Shown: in pieces, positions 1-9,599 of the stretch
How the letters are laid out: each line of letters opens with the position of its first letter
Numbering within the stretch: position 1 is the stretch's first letter
Origin: GCA-020343675 sp964462945
GTDB taxonomy: Bacteria; Planctomycetota; Phycisphaerae; Sedimentisphaerales; Anaerobacaceae
NCBI GenBank assembly: GCA_964462945.1
Contig: CAYWZW010000009.1
Coordinates: forward strand, 37,760 to 101,759
Direction: 5' to 3'
Length of the DNA: 64,000 bases
Program-made: the position numbers and the translations under genes
The notes under the pieces: model-generated
What the model was told of the DNA's origin: nothing
Databases searched by the model: none
The model's input: only the letters and a program-made list of their open reading frames with translations

Positions 1-807
1 CAACACGACGCCGTCGCCCAGCTTGCAACTGCCGGAAATCCCGACCAGTGCCGCGATCAGACAGCATTTGCCGATGACGACGTTGTGCGCGACCTGGACG
101 AGATTGTCGATCTTTGTCCCGGCTCCAATGATGGTATTTCCAAACTTGGCCCTGTCAATACAGCAATTGGCTCCTATCTCGACGCAATCCTCAATCACCA
201 CGCCGCCGTTGTGCGGAATCAGCCTGTGGGCGCCCTCGATGAACGAATACCCGAAGCCGGTCGAGCCGATCGTGGTGTTTGCCTGAACGATGACGTTATT
301 GCCCAACGAGCAGTTGTGATATACGACGACGTTGCTGTCGAGCCGGCAATTCCCGCCGAGCCTTGAATTTTCGCCGATTTTGCATCCGCTGCCGATGATG
401 CTGTCGGGCCCGATCCGAACGCCGTCGTCAATCACCACGCCCGCACCCACGGACACGCCTTTGGCGATCTGTACATTATCGCCGAGCTTGGCCGTCGGAT
501 CAATACCCTCAGTCGCAGGTTTAAGCCTGGGGGCAAAAATGTTCAAGACCTGGATCAGAGCGCCGTTCACGTCCTTGACAATCAGTTGCGGCTTGTCGAA
601 ATCGTCAAGGCGCGACGCGACGATGGCCGCCCCGGCCCGCGATTGACGCAGCGCCGCCCGATGTTTATCGCTTGTGACGAAGGTTAATTCATTTTCGCCG
701 GCGGCGTCTATGGAGCCCACGCCGGCGATTTCCCTGCCGGTATCAGCAGCCTCACCCGTCAGTTCGGCGTCAAGCCGCTTGGCTAATTGTTCAAGCGTCA
801 GTTTCAT
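1..807 (-). CDS. lpxD: LpxD, UDP-3-O-acylglucosamine N-acyltransferase (partial)
   Basis: Translating the minus strand from an ATG at 807 gives an open frame to the window edge (269 codons), so the C-terminus lies outside; the family is usually about 340 residues. The first ~100 residues match the LpxD uridine-binding domain; from about residue 110 the chain becomes left-handed beta-helix hexapeptide repeats (for example VGAGVVIDDGVRIGPDSIIG). The segment NLVQVAHNVVIG carries the His expected to be the catalytic base. By family knowledge it N-acylates UDP-3-O-acyl-glucosamine in lipid A synthesis in the cytoplasm. It follows bamA and ompH, the order classic in diderm bacteria, and implies that this organism makes a lipopolysaccharide-type outer leaflet. 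Confidence 0.93.
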   Translation of the reverse strand, partial: MKLTLEQLAKRLDAELTGEAADTGREIAGVGSIDAAGENELTFVTSDKHRAALRQSRAGAAIVASRLDDFDKPQLIVKDVNGALIQVLNIFAPRLKPATEGIDPTAKLGDNVQIAKGVSVGAGVVIDDGVRIGPDSIIGSGCKIGENSRLGGNCRLDSNVVVYHNCSLGNNVIVQANTTIGSTGFGYSFIEGAHRLIPHNGGVVIEDCVEIGANCCIDRAKFGNTIIGAGTKIDNLVQVAHNVVIGKCCLIAALVGISGSCKLGDGVVL

Positions 808-867
808 CGCAAGTCAAACACCCAAATACCTTCCCACCGGAACGAAACTCCTTCTTCGCTCAAAGGT

Positions 868-1479
868 TCAATTGGTGAATTTTGCCTCTTCTTTGTCTAA
901 CGCGGCGATGACCTCGTCCGTCAAGTCCAGACATCCGCCGTTGTACAGCACTTTATGGGTCCGCAGGGCCATGGCAAGCTCCTCATACCTCGGCATGGGA
1001 AATTCAGGCTCATCGACCGCCAGCACCAGAGCCAGCCCCTTTTCCGCGCCTAACTGCTTGGTGATCCGCAGAATTTCTTTGTAGAGCTTCTCCATCCACA
1101 AGTGCTGTGCCAATGCCGTTAGCTGCGGGTTAACGTCCTGCATCGTCTTGAGCTGGGCTTGCCTTTGCACCAGCTCCTGATACTGCTGCGCATAGTCGGT
1201 GCTATCGGGTTTTAGGGCCCCGGCCCGCATTCCTGCGGCCAGCGCCTTAACCTCCGTCGAGAGCTTTTCCTCCTCGGCGTCCATTTTGTCTTTCTCGGCC
1301 CCGTCTTTTTCTCTGAACTTGGCCGTGGCCTTGCAGTCCCGCAGCGCCCGCGAGACGCTGACCGTACCGATATTCGAGGCCGGCTTGCCGGAATTCGCCT
1401 GAGCCGGACCGTATGCATGGACCATGAACAGAGCAACCACACTTATCAGACAACCCAAAAACATTGTTTTGACTTTCAT
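868..1479 (-). CDS. ompH: OmpH/Skp-family periplasmic chaperone
   Basis: 203 residues. The N-terminus (MKVKTMFLGCLISVVALF followed by a small-residue stretch ending near APAQANS) is a signal peptide. The mature chain starts with a short beta strand (IGTVSVSRALRDC) and is then mostly charged helix (residues ~55-130, rich in K/E/Q), the pattern of the Skp prefoldin-like trimer with its coiled-coil arms. Skp-type proteins carry unfolded outer-membrane proteins across the periplasm to the BAM complex. It lies between bamA (54 bp upstream) and lpxD (61 bp downstream) on the same strand, the canonical order, which strengthens a call that sequence alone would leave weak, since OmpH proteins are poorly conserved. 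Confidence 0.82.
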   Translation of the reverse strand: MKVKTMFLGCLISVVALFMVHAYGPAQANSGKPASNIGTVSVSRALRDCKATAKFREKDGAEKDKMDAEEEKLSTEVKALAAGMRAGALKPDSTDYAQQYQELVQRQAQLKTMQDVNPQLTALAQHLWMEKLYKEILRITKQLGAEKGLALVLAVDEPEFPMPRYEELAMALRTHKVLYNGGCLDLTDEVIAALDKEEAKFTN

Positions 1480-1532
1480 ACATTATCCTTTCTTTCCAGA
1501 AATTTTCTCCGATTAACAATCCAGTCGTCAAT

Positions 1533-3689
1533 TTAGAACAATCTTCCCATGCTGAAGCTGAATATCCGCGTCTCGTCCTCATCGTCTCGCATGAACGGCG
1601 TGGCAAGCTCAAATCGCATCGGCACCGGCCCCAGCAACTGCGGTATCATGATTTGTATGCCTGCTCCGACCGAAGCGCGGTACCTGCCGGTGTCTATCGT
1701 GCCGCTGTCCATGAAGAACAATGCCTCGATGTTCTGCCCGACCAGAGGCACGGTGATCTCGCTATTGGCTAAGAATATCCAGTCGCTGCCGACCGGGTCC
1801 TTTCGCACCGGGTTCAGGACGTTTGTCTGCAAGCCCCGCGTGCTGACGCCCCGATAGTCGAAGCCTCTGATTCCATACTCGCCTGTCCCGCCGCCGTAGA
1901 ACTTCTCGAAAGGAGGGGCCTCGGAGGCCGTCGTCGCCGCGAGCACCTTTACCGCCAGGACGGTCTTTCGCTCGATCAGGTCCTCATACAGCGTCGTGAA
2001 CCATGTCGCCTTTCCCGTGGCGATTCCGAAATCGTCGCCGCCGGTGACCTGCTCGTAGCCGACGTTGAACCTGTAACCCTTGCTGGGGTTGTATATGTCA
2101 TCTCGCATGTCTTTGCCGATGCCCGCCCGTGCCCCCAGAAGGAGATTGTAGCCTTTGACGTCAATGATTTCCTGGGGCGCGTCGCCGTCAAGGTCGCCGA
2201 CCTCGACATTTTCAACGCGAAAGTCAAGACTGGGGCGCCAGCGGTTCTTGAGCCGCTTCTCGAAACCGATGTATCCCTTTGCCCTGTCTTCATCGTAGCT
2301 TTCTCTCCACCGTTCCCACTTTGAGCCTCCCACGTTGAGGGACGTGGGCCTGTCCTGAAAGTACGGTTCGATGAACGTGACCGAATAGTAGCTCACGACG
2401 GTCCCCGGCTCCAGCGCGACTCTCAGGGTCTGGCCGGCGCCTTTGAAGCCCTGCATCGTGATGAACTCCCCGAAGCTGTCGGGCCAGTCTTGAACGTCGA
2501 AATTACGCTGCTCCCAGATCAACTGGCCGATGATGCCGCTGTCGCTTCCGATGGCGACGCCCGGATTCCACATCCCCGTCAGGCCCTCCTTGATGTCCAC
2601 CACGGCATCCCTGCGGTCGTCCGCGCCGTCGGCGGGCGCAACGGGCTTGATCATCGCCTGCTCCGACACCGTCATTCTCTGGACATATTTTTCCAGTTGG
2701 CCGCCGCCTTGTTTAGGGGCCATATCGGCGTTGTACAACGCGCCCGGCACAAAATCGTACTCGTCCAGAACGTGCCGGACGACCTTGTCCTGGGTCTGTT
2801 CGTTGCCGATAATATCAATCCTGCCGATGCGGAACTGCCTGCCCTCGACGATACTGAACTCGACGTCCACCGTGTTGACGTCGGTCACAAACCGGGGGTT
2901 CTGCCGCACTTCCGCATCGATATAACCGTTCTCGCGGTAGCGCTTGAGAATCCGCTTGGCCTGGGCCTGGGCCTTCAACTGATAATAGGGCTGTCCCGAC
3001 TCCAATTCCAGTCCTTCCAGCAGCGTTTGGCCGTCATACTGGGTGTTGCCTTGGAACGTAACGTGCCCGACCCTATAGAGCGGCCCTTCCTCGATGATAA
3101 AGGTGACGTGGGCCTCGCCCCGGACGCCGATGCGGTGGTTCAGATAGCCCCTCTGATAATATATGGCTCGCAGCTTCTCCACGTCGTCGGCGATCTTCTC
3201 CTCGGTGTAATAGACCGGCCGGATCAGCCAGCTCCGGGTCTTTGTCTTTATCGCGGTTTCAAGGTCGCTCGTCTTCAGGGCCTTGTTGCCCTCAAACTTT
3301 ATTGATTTGATCTGGATCCTGGGGCCTTCAAAGACCGTGTAAACGACCTGACCCTCGGCCAGCTTCTTTCTGTTGAGCGTCACCACGACGTGGGGATACC
3401 CTTTGCTTCGATAAAAGTCCGCGATGGCTGCTCGGCCCGACTCGGCCAAAACCGGATCGAGGTATTCGCCCACCGCAAAGTCCAGCTTCTTCAGCAGCGT
3501 CTTGTCCTTGTACTTGCGGTTATTCTCGAATCTAATCGACTTGATAACGTCGATGCCGCTTTCCAGGGCCGGTTTCTTTGTCCCATTTTTTTCCTTGAGG
3601 TCCGCGGTGGATGCCGGATCGATGCCCAGGCTCCAAAGGACAGTCGATATAACGATAATCACGGTAATATTTCGCATCGCGTATCTCAT
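1533..3689 (-). CDS. bamA: BamA, outer membrane protein assembly factor
   Basis: About 718 residues from the ATG at 3689; an ATG at 3677 is an alternative, and a further upstream in-frame ATG (3722) adds residues that would spoil the signal peptide (RNITVIIVISTVLWSLG). At least four POTRA-type repeats are visible, recognisable by IKSIRFENNRKY, IKSIKFEGNKALK, VGHVTFQGNTQYDG and IGRIDIIGNEQTQD. The C-terminal ~350 residues form the Omp85 barrel, with the conserved GEYGIRGFDYRG segment holding the RGF motif of strand/loop L6, and the chain ends in an aromatic (SMGRLF), as expected for a barrel signal. BamA inserts beta-barrel proteins into the outer membrane. I recognise only four POTRAs rather than the five of E. 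coli, but alignment is needed to be sure. Confidence 0.93.
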   Translation of the reverse strand: MRYAMRNITVIIVISTVLWSLGIDPASTADLKEKNGTKKPALESGIDVIKSIRFENNRKYKDKTLLKKLDFAVGEYLDPVLAESGRAAIADFYRSKGYPHVVVTLNRKKLAEGQVVYTVFEGPRIQIKSIKFEGNKALKTSDLETAIKTKTRSWLIRPVYYTEEKIADDVEKLRAIYYQRGYLNHRIGVRGEAHVTFIIEEGPLYRVGHVTFQGNTQYDGQTLLEGLELESGQPYYQLKAQAQAKRILKRYRENGYIDAEVRQNPRFVTDVNTVDVEFSIVEGRQFRIGRIDIIGNEQTQDKVVRHVLDEYDFVPGALYNADMAPKQGGGQLEKYVQRMTVSEQAMIKPVAPADGADDRRDAVVDIKEGLTGMWNPGVAIGSDSGIIGQLIWEQRNFDVQDWPDSFGEFITMQGFKGAGQTLRVALEPGTVVSYYSVTFIEPYFQDRPTSLNVGGSKWERWRESYDEDRAKGYIGFEKRLKNRWRPSLDFRVENVEVGDLDGDAPQEIIDVKGYNLLLGARAGIGKDMRDDIYNPSKGYRFNVGYEQVTGGDDFGIATGKATWFTTLYEDLIERKTVLAVKVLAATTASEAPPFEKFYGGGTGEYGIRGFDYRGVSTRGLQTNVLNPVRKDPVGSDWIFLANSEITVPLVGQNIEALFFMDSGTIDTGRYRASVGAGIQIMIPQLLGPVPMRFELATPFMRDDEDETRIFSFSMGRLF

Positions 3690-3750
3690 GCGCGGTCCGT
3701 CGCGAATCGAAGGACCGGGCACGAATCACAGACCTCGTTTGAACACTGAC

Positions 3751-3782
3751 ATCCTGTATTCTGTGTTCGGTATTCTGTATCC
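3751..3782. repeat. AT-rich TATTCTGTGTTC-type intergenic repeat
   Basis: The 96 bp between dnaB and bamA contain two imperfect copies of a TATTCTGT word separated by GTTCGG. It resembles the ATTCGATATTC repeat family found in at least five other intergenic places in this window and is AT-rich compared with its neighbours. Confidence 0.4.
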
Positions 3783-3785
3783 TTC

Positions 3786-5249
3786 TTAGAATGGCGCCGC
3801 TTGTTCCCCTACGTGCGAGGCGTTCTCAAAGCGCGTGACTTTCTCTCTGAATACCAGTTTCACGGTTCCCGTGGGACCGTTGCGCTGCTTGGCGATGATC
3901 AGCTCGGCCGTGCTGTCCTCCTGATAATCCGGCTCGCCCCGATGATAATAATCTTCGCGGTGCAGCAGCATTACCACGTCGGCGTCCTGCTCGATACTGC
4001 CGCTCTCCCGCAGGTCGCTCATCCAGGGCCGATGTCCTTCCCGGCCTTCCGCGGCGCGATTCAATTGGCTCATGACCACCACCGGGATGTTCAGCTCCCG
4101 GGCCAGGGCCTTCAGATACCGTGAGATCGTCGTGATCTCCTGCTGCCGCGATTCGCTCTGCATGCCGCCTACGTGCATCAACTGCAAATAGTCCACCATG
4201 ATACACCGGATATCGTGCTTGCTTTTGAGCCGCCGGGCCTTGGCGCGAAGCTCCAGCGGCGTCAGCGTCGAGGCGTCGTCGATGTAAATCGGCGCTTCGG
4301 ACAGCTCCGCGCAGGCGTTCGCCAGCTTCTTATAGTGCTCATCGCTCAGCAGGCCCCGTCTGACCTTCTGGCTGTCGATTTCGCTGATGCTGCACAGGAA
4401 CCGCTCGGCTAACTGCTGGCGGCCCATCTCTAACGAGAAGATCGCAACCGGCATCTTCTCGACCAGCCCGATGTGCTCGGCCATGTTCAGCGCCAGAGAC
4501 GTCTTTCCCATGCTGGGCCGGCCCGCGACGATGATCATCTCGCCGTTTTGCAGGCCGCAGGTCAGATCGTCAAGCTCGTAATACCCGGTGGCCAGCCCCG
4601 TGACGTGCGTGCCCTGGCGGCTCTCGATCATCTCGAACGCTCGGACCACCAGGTCCTTCAGCGCGATGGCGTTGCCGGTGATGTTCCTGTCCGTGACGCC
4701 GAAGACCTTTCGCTCGGCCTCGTCCAGCATCTCGTGGGTCTCGCCGCTCTGCCGATAGGCGTTATCGAGGATCTCGCCCGCCACGGAAATCAGCTCGCGC
4801 AGCAGCATCTTGTCCTTGACCACGCCCGCGTAGTACATCACATTAGCCGAAGAGGGCACGGAGTCTAAAATCTTATTAATATACTCGACGCCGCCGACCT
4901 CTTCGAGACGGCTCTGCTTGACCAGCTCATCGCGAAGCAGCACGCCGTCGATCCCGACGCCCTTGTTCTTTTCGTAAAGCGAAATCAGGGCTTCGAAGAT
5001 GTGGCGATGCTCGATCCGGTAGAAGGCGTCGCGTTCCAAGACCTCGACGACGTCCCCGATACACTCCGGGTCGAACAGCATCGAGCCCAAGACCGCCGCC
5101 TCGGCCGCCAACGATTCCGGCATGGTCCGCACCGTCGCCGGCGTCCCGGCGGCATCTGAGCTCACACTAACGGACGCTGCCGGCCCCGCTCCGCCTCGGG
5201 CCTCCCCCGAGACCAGCTTAGCCGTCTGAGTTCTTACTTTCCCTGCCAT
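3786..5249 (-). CDS. dnaB: DnaB replicative DNA helicase
   Basis: 487 residues from the ATG at 5249, which has a strong AGGAGG six bases upstream; the open frame continues upstream but without comparable signals. A low-complexity N-terminal tail (~50 residues) precedes the DnaB N-terminal dimerisation domain (PESLAAEAAVLGSMLFDP), then the RecA-like core with Walker A GRPSMGKTSLALN, Walker B region CIMVDYLQLM, and the DSDLRESGSIEQDADVVMLL-like segment, here MSDLRESGSIEQDADV. DnaB is the hexameric helicase that unwinds the replication fork with DnaC/DnaG partners. No intein is present, in contrast to many DnaB genes. It sits immediately upstream of bamA on the same strand, an unrelated function, so co-transcription may be incidental. 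Confidence 0.95.
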   Translation of the reverse strand: MAGKVRTQTAKLVSGEARGGAGPAASVSVSSDAAGTPATVRTMPESLAAEAAVLGSMLFDPECIGDVVEVLERDAFYRIEHRHIFEALISLYEKNKGVGIDGVLLRDELVKQSRLEEVGGVEYINKILDSVPSSANVMYYAGVVKDKMLLRELISVAGEILDNAYRQSGETHEMLDEAERKVFGVTDRNITGNAIALKDLVVRAFEMIESRQGTHVTGLATGYYELDDLTCGLQNGEMIIVAGRPSMGKTSLALNMAEHIGLVEKMPVAIFSLEMGRQQLAERFLCSISEIDSQKVRRGLLSDEHYKKLANACAELSEAPIYIDDASTLTPLELRAKARRLKSKHDIRCIMVDYLQLMHVGGMQSESRQQEITTISRYLKALARELNIPVVVMSQLNRAAEGREGHRPWMSDLRESGSIEQDADVVMLLHREDYYHRGEPDYQEDSTAELIIAKQRNGPTGTVKLVFREKVTRFENASHVGEQAAPF

Positions 5250-5781
5250 AATCAGCCTCCTGCCTCCGTTGGTAAATTCAAACACCAAAAGAATTTGTAG
5301 GGTGGGGCTTGCCCCACCAAGAGTCAGAACGTCCTCCGGCTCTACGAAACTTCAATATTCGATATTCGTCATTCGATATTCGCTATTCAAATCAGCCGTG
5401 TAGCCGTGTAGTGCTATTTCGCATCGCATACCCGCAATCGCTGCATATTCCAACACCGACACGTACTCCACGTCAGCCCCGTATTGTACCGCCCCCCCAG
5501 CCCCCCGTCAAACGCGAAAACGCCAGTTTTTGCGTCCTGAGCCCATTCGGCTGCGCTCAGGGTAAACTCCGTCGAAGGACCTGATTATAAAATTGCCCTG
5601 CGTCCCGCCCGCGACAACCACCCTCTGTCATGCTGAGCGAAGCCGAAGGCGGAGTCGAAGCATCTGGCCTACGAATGAAATACACCCCCAATGATGATAC
5701 AAACTGCCTACAGCCCCCAACAAAAAGGGGCCGCAAGCGTGTTGCTCACAGCCCTTGAATCTCTCTCACAGAGGCCCTGGT
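5250..5781. repeat. Intergenic repeat cluster downstream of the LRR gene
   Basis: No gene is visible in these 532 bases. Three repeat types are: a REP-like palindrome GTAGGGTG...CCCCACC at 5297-5318; an AT-rich ATTCGATATTCG tract at 5351-5390; and a TGTCATGCTGAGCGAAGCCG element at 5626-5669. A fragment of the same last family (CGGCTGCGCTCAGGG) lies near 5549. All recur elsewhere in the window. Confidence 0.65.
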
Positions 5782-8700
5782 CTATTTCTTCTTTTCTTTT
5801 CCTTGGTCATGCGGTACGATTACATCCACCGTCGCGGCTGTGATATTGCCTGAAGCATCCTCACATACAACATGGATTGTGTACACACGTCCACTGCCAC
5901 CCCCGGCTCGCTCGGCTCGTAATAGAACTACCAAGGGATCATCAGTGCACTCCCAGTCCGGCTCGGTGCTGCCGTCCCCCGGGCCGTTTATAGGCTCGTT
6001 GCAGGTTACCTCCGTAATCATGCAGAATGGATCCGCGTCGCAGTCATCCTCAGCGTCCACGTCCACAATGACCTCCACCATCTTGTGGTTCGGCGGCCAC
6101 AGCACGTTTGGATTGGCTGAGACGCTATGGATCGTCGGCGCAGCGGTGTCCACAACAGTAACGTCCACCGTGTCGGCATCTGAGAACTGTCCATCATAGA
6201 CTATCAAGGTCACTGTTGTCGTACCTAACGGAAGGATGATAGTCGCGTTGGAGCCCATTGCCGAGCCTCCTTCCCATGTCCACGTGTATGTTAGTGGCTG
6301 TATCTGACCATCGTCGGTTGAGCCGGAACCATCGAGGGTGACACTTCCGCCGGCATGGCTTCCCTGCTCGACAGTTTGGTCCGGCCCGGCATCCGCCACA
6401 GGAGCCGTATTCAGCGATAGACCGGGGCCTCCCGGTTCAACAATTTGACCGTTAGCTGTCAGGTCCCTATCACCCCGCTGACCATCCACGAGGTGGAGAA
6501 TCACTCTATCGGCCAGAATTTCCGCTCCCGTTGTTCCATCATAGAGAAACTCATACCAATGGTCCGTCGGATTGTCCGGAGTTGGGCCGTACTTGTAGTA
6601 CGTTCCCACCTCGGCAGACGTGAAGAGGGTAACGGTGATTGCTGCAGCGGGCGTAATGCCTTGCACCGTAAACTCAAAAAAGCCGATGGGGAACTCGACA
6701 CCCTCGGGAACGGGCTCTGGTGAGGGATTCGCAGTGGCAGTTACACCGCCCAGATCTGTCTGCTCAGGTGATTCCAGAGTCACATATCCGGCGTCCACCG
6801 CATTCGGCAGCGATGCGACCTCGTCCTGCAGCCCGTCCGGAATCTCATCGTCATTCCCGTCGCCGTCATTGGGGGCCCCATTCTCAACTGCAGCGCTAAC
6901 ACCATCCGAATCAGCGTCAACCCACGGATCATATTGTATATCAATCCCAGGATTGTTACCCTCGATCATGGGGATGTGAACGAAGTGCGAGTCCCAATTC
7001 AGAGGATTATTTGTGAGGTCCAAAAGGTCAAGATTTGTCAGTCCCGACAGCGGACTAATGTCGCTGATCTGATTGCCATGTAGGCTCAGCAAAGTCAAAT
7101 TTGTCAGGCCAGCCAGAAGGCTTATATCGCTGACCTGATTGCCACCCACATACAAGTCAGTCAGATTTGTCAGTCCTGAAAGCGGGTTGACATCGCTGAT
7201 CTGATTTATGCCAAGATGCAGGAAGGTCAGGTTTATCAGGCCGGCAAGTGGAATTATATCGATGACCTGATTGCCACACAGATACAAGTCAGTCAGATTT
7301 GTCAGGCCTGAAAGGGGGCTGACATCGATGATCTGATTGGCGGATAGGCTTAGCCAGGTTAGTTCTGTCAGTCCCGAAAGAGGGCTGATATTGTTGATCT
7401 GATTGTCACAAAGCTCCAGCATTGTCAGATTTGTCAGGCCGACCAACGGACTTATATCGCCGATCTGATTTTCCCAAAGCGACAGTCGATCCAGCTTTGC
7501 GAGTCCCGAAAGCGGGCCTATGTTACTGATCTGATTGCCATCGAGCAGTAGCACAGTCAGATCTGTAAGGTCGGAAAGTGCTAATATGTCGCTGATTTGA
7601 TTCCACCGCAAATCCAAATAAGTCAGATTTGTCAGAGCGACAAGGACTGAGATACCACTGATCTGATTGTTACTAAGCTCCAGTTGGGTCAGATTTGCCA
7701 TGCCGGCAAGTGGGCTTATATCGCTGATTTGATTCTCAGACAGAAATAGCCAAGTAAGGTTGACAGCATACTCAAGACCAGTTAGATCTTCGATTCCTCT
7801 GTTATTTGCACTGAGGTAAGTCAGTGTGGCCATCTGAGCTTGCGTCGGATCCGTTACGATGCCCAAGTTGTCTTTGACGGCCTGCTTCAAATTGGCATCG
7901 GTGAAATACACCGGGGGGCTATACGGGTTATACCATATGTTAACTCCAGGATTTTTGGCCTGGATCATCGGGATGTAAACGAAATGTGCGTCCCAATTCA
8001 GAGGATTATTTGTGAGGTCCAAAAGGTCAAGATTTGTCAGTCCCGACAGCGGACTAATGTCGCTGATCTGATTGCCGTATAGATGCAGTATGGCTATGTT
8101 TGTCAAGCCGGCAAGTGGACTTATATCGCCGATCTGATTGCCCCCTAAACCCAGTGATGTCAGGCTTGTCAGGCCTGAAAGGGGGCTGACGTTGCTGATC
8201 TGATTGCCTCCAATGCCTAGCCATGTCAGGTTTGTCAGGCCGGCCAGCGGGCTTATATCGCTGATCTGATTTGTGCCAAGTTCCAGCACCGTCAGATTTG
8301 TCAGGCCGGTCAGCATGCTTATATCGGTGATCTGATTTTCGTTAAGTAACAACCATGTCAGATTTGTCATTCCCGAGACGACTGAGATGTCGCTGATATC
8401 GTTGTCTTCAAGATTAAGACTTGTCAGTGCTGCCATGCCCGAAAGTGGGCTTATATCGCTAATCTGATTTTCCCAAAGCCACAGCTCAGTCAGCTTTGTC
8501 AGTCCCGACAGCGGACTCAGGTTGATGATCTGGTTGTTATCTAGGTTTAAGATTGTCAGGTTCACCGCATACTCGATACCAGTCAAATCCGCAATTCCTC
8601 TGTCCTCGGCAAAAAGCTGGCTAAGAGTAGCCATCTGGGCCTCCGTCGGATTTCTGCCATCAGTTATGCCCAACGCCTCCTGGACAACGGATCTCAACGC

Positions 8701-8799
8701 GGCGTCTGGCATAACGACCGGATCCTCTGGCGCAGCCCAGGCAGCAGACGTTCCAAGGGCTACAACCGCCACCACTGCAATTAACTCTGTCGTTTTCAC
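5782..8799 (-). CDS. Secreted leucine-rich-repeat protein with PKD-like domain
   Basis: About 1005 residues. I prefer a GTG start at 8799 because GGAGG lies eight bases before it; ATG at 8805 is also possible but only two bases from GGAGG. MKTTELIAVVAVVALG...AWA is a signal peptide. Two internalin-type blocks of 22-residue repeats follow (consensus NLTxLxLxxNQISDISPLSGL): nine repeats, a linker ending in NPLNWDAHF, then twelve repeats ending in NPLNWDSHF. After this come an Asp-rich calcium-type stretch (DADSDGVSAAVENG), a choice-of-anchor-like beta domain, a PKD domain (NTAPVADAGPDQTVEQGS) and a last Ig-like domain; the chain ends in a basic tail (QGKEKKK). Probably a surface or secreted adhesin/binding protein; the ligand cannot be inferred. 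No LPXTG or PEP-CTERM anchor is seen. Confidence 0.85.
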   Translation of the reverse strand: MKTTELIAVVAVVALGTSAAWAAPEDPVVMPDAALRSVVQEALGITDGRNPTEAQMATLSQLFAEDRGIADLTGIEYAVNLTILNLDNNQIINLSPLSGLTKLTELWLWENQISDISPLSGMAALTSLNLEDNDISDISVVSGMTNLTWLLLNENQITDISMLTGLTNLTVLELGTNQISDISPLAGLTNLTWLGIGGNQISNVSPLSGLTSLTSLGLGGNQIGDISPLAGLTNIAILHLYGNQISDISPLSGLTNLDLLDLTNNPLNWDAHFVYIPMIQAKNPGVNIWYNPYSPPVYFTDANLKQAVKDNLGIVTDPTQAQMATLTYLSANNRGIEDLTGLEYAVNLTWLFLSENQISDISPLAGMANLTQLELSNNQISGISVLVALTNLTYLDLRWNQISDILALSDLTDLTVLLLDGNQISNIGPLSGLAKLDRLSLWENQIGDISPLVGLTNLTMLELCDNQINNISPLSGLTELTWLSLSANQIIDVSPLSGLTNLTDLYLCGNQVIDIIPLAGLINLTFLHLGINQISDVNPLSGLTNLTDLYVGGNQVSDISLLAGLTNLTLLSLHGNQISDISPLSGLTNLDLLDLTNNPLNWDSHFVHIPMIEGNNPGIDIQYDPWVDADSDGVSAAVENGAPNDGDGNDDEIPDGLQDEVASLPNAVDAGYVTLESPEQTDLGGVTATANPSPEPVPEGVEFPIGFFEFTVQGITPAAAITVTLFTSAEVGTYYKYGPTPDNPTDHWYEFLYDGTTGAEILADRVILHLVDGQRGDRDLTANGQIVEPGGPGLSLNTAPVADAGPDQTVEQGSHAGGSVTLDGSGSTDDGQIQPLTYTWTWEGGSAMGSNATIILPLGTTTVTLIVYDGQFSDADTVDVTVVDTAAPTIHSVSANPNVLWPPNHKMVEVIVDVDAEDDCDADPFCMITEVTCNEPINGPGDGSTEPDWECTDDPLVVLLRAERAGGGSGRVYTIHVVCEDASGNITAATVDVIVPHDQGKEKKK
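6991..7077. repeat. 87-bp exact duplicate within LRR gene (copy 1)
   Basis: These 87 bases match 7990-8076 without a difference, 999 bp (333 codons) apart. They encode the last repeat of the second LRR block and its NPLNWDSHF-type cap. Neighbouring repeats are only loosely similar at DNA level, so this is a recent duplication or gene-conversion tract. Confidence 0.85.
7990..8076. repeat. 87-bp exact duplicate within LRR gene (copy 2)
   Basis: Partner of 6991-7077; it encodes the end of the first LRR block. The spacing is an exact multiple of three, so recombination between the copies would remove or add 333 residues in frame. Confidence 0.85.
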
Positions 8800-9599
8800 G
8801 ATCATATCCTCCAATTTTGGCTTCTGAAACGGCCTGCTTAACGTTACCGTCTACGAGGCCGGTTTTCTTCGGAGCGGGCGGAGAATTGGCACATCGTGGA
8901 ACGGCTCAAACCCACTCCTCCATGAACGAAACGCATTGTATCCGACCGATGATGAGAATGTCAAGAAAAAAGAGTCTCATGAAGCGATTCCCGCCAAATA
9001 GCGGCGATTTGGCAAGTCGTTTGACGTAGCACGATTTATCGCTTTATTGCCATCGGCATATCGGCTTTTCTGGCGACAATTCACCATGCCGCTGGCCGAG
9101 AGGCGATAAATCCCCGAAATCAGTGAAATCTGTGGCCCTTGCCATTGGCTCCGTCCCAAAAGGCCGTATCTTCGATATTGATTTTGCTCTGCGTTCTGCC
9201 GGAGAATAGAAAGTCCTTCTACCACGAAGCTCACGAAGGAACACGAAGTATTAACAAGGATTGGTTCTTTTTTATTCTCTTTCCCGTTCGGCTCAGAGCA
9301 GACTTCGTGACTCTCAGTGCCCTTCGTGGTTTAGACTACAGGACAGGCTTCGTGGTGCATCAAGTCCGCGTCCATCAGCGTTCATCCTTCGGCTCCGCTC
9401 AGGACGCCGTCTGTGTCAAAAACATTCCATAAGCTGTTTATTAGACGGGATTTACAGGATTTACAGAGATACATCTCCGCGTTCATTCGTGGTTAATCCG
9501 AAAGATCAAACCCGATTCCAAACGTGGCGACAGCCTCAGAACCGCCTTGAGTCTTTCCGGCGGCTGTGGTATAATGGTCCGGCAGAAAGGCAGGTGCCG
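8800..9599. other. Repeat-rich intergenic region, no gene recognised
   Basis: About 800 bases between the LRR gene and the pseudopilin gene. Open frames here are made of dispersed repeat text: GATTTCACTGATTTCGGGG near 9110, ACCACGAAGCTCACGAAGG near 9220, GCCCTTCGTGGTTTAG near 9320 and CCTTCGGCTCCGCTCAGG near 9392. The same motifs recur near 24090 and 42850. I see no credible start with a ribosome binding site until 9600. A promoter for the pseudopilin should lie in the last ~100 bases but is not obvious. Confidence 0.5.

Noticed and set aside
2490..3305. 271-codon plus-strand open frame opposite bamA
   Set aside because: Shadow of bamA: no ribosome binding site, no recognisable domain, and the minus strand has clear BamA motifs.
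9139..9432. 97-codon plus-strand frame
   Set aside because: Consists of dispersed repeats (ACGAAGCTCACGAAGG, CTTCGGCTCCGCTCAGG) translated by chance.
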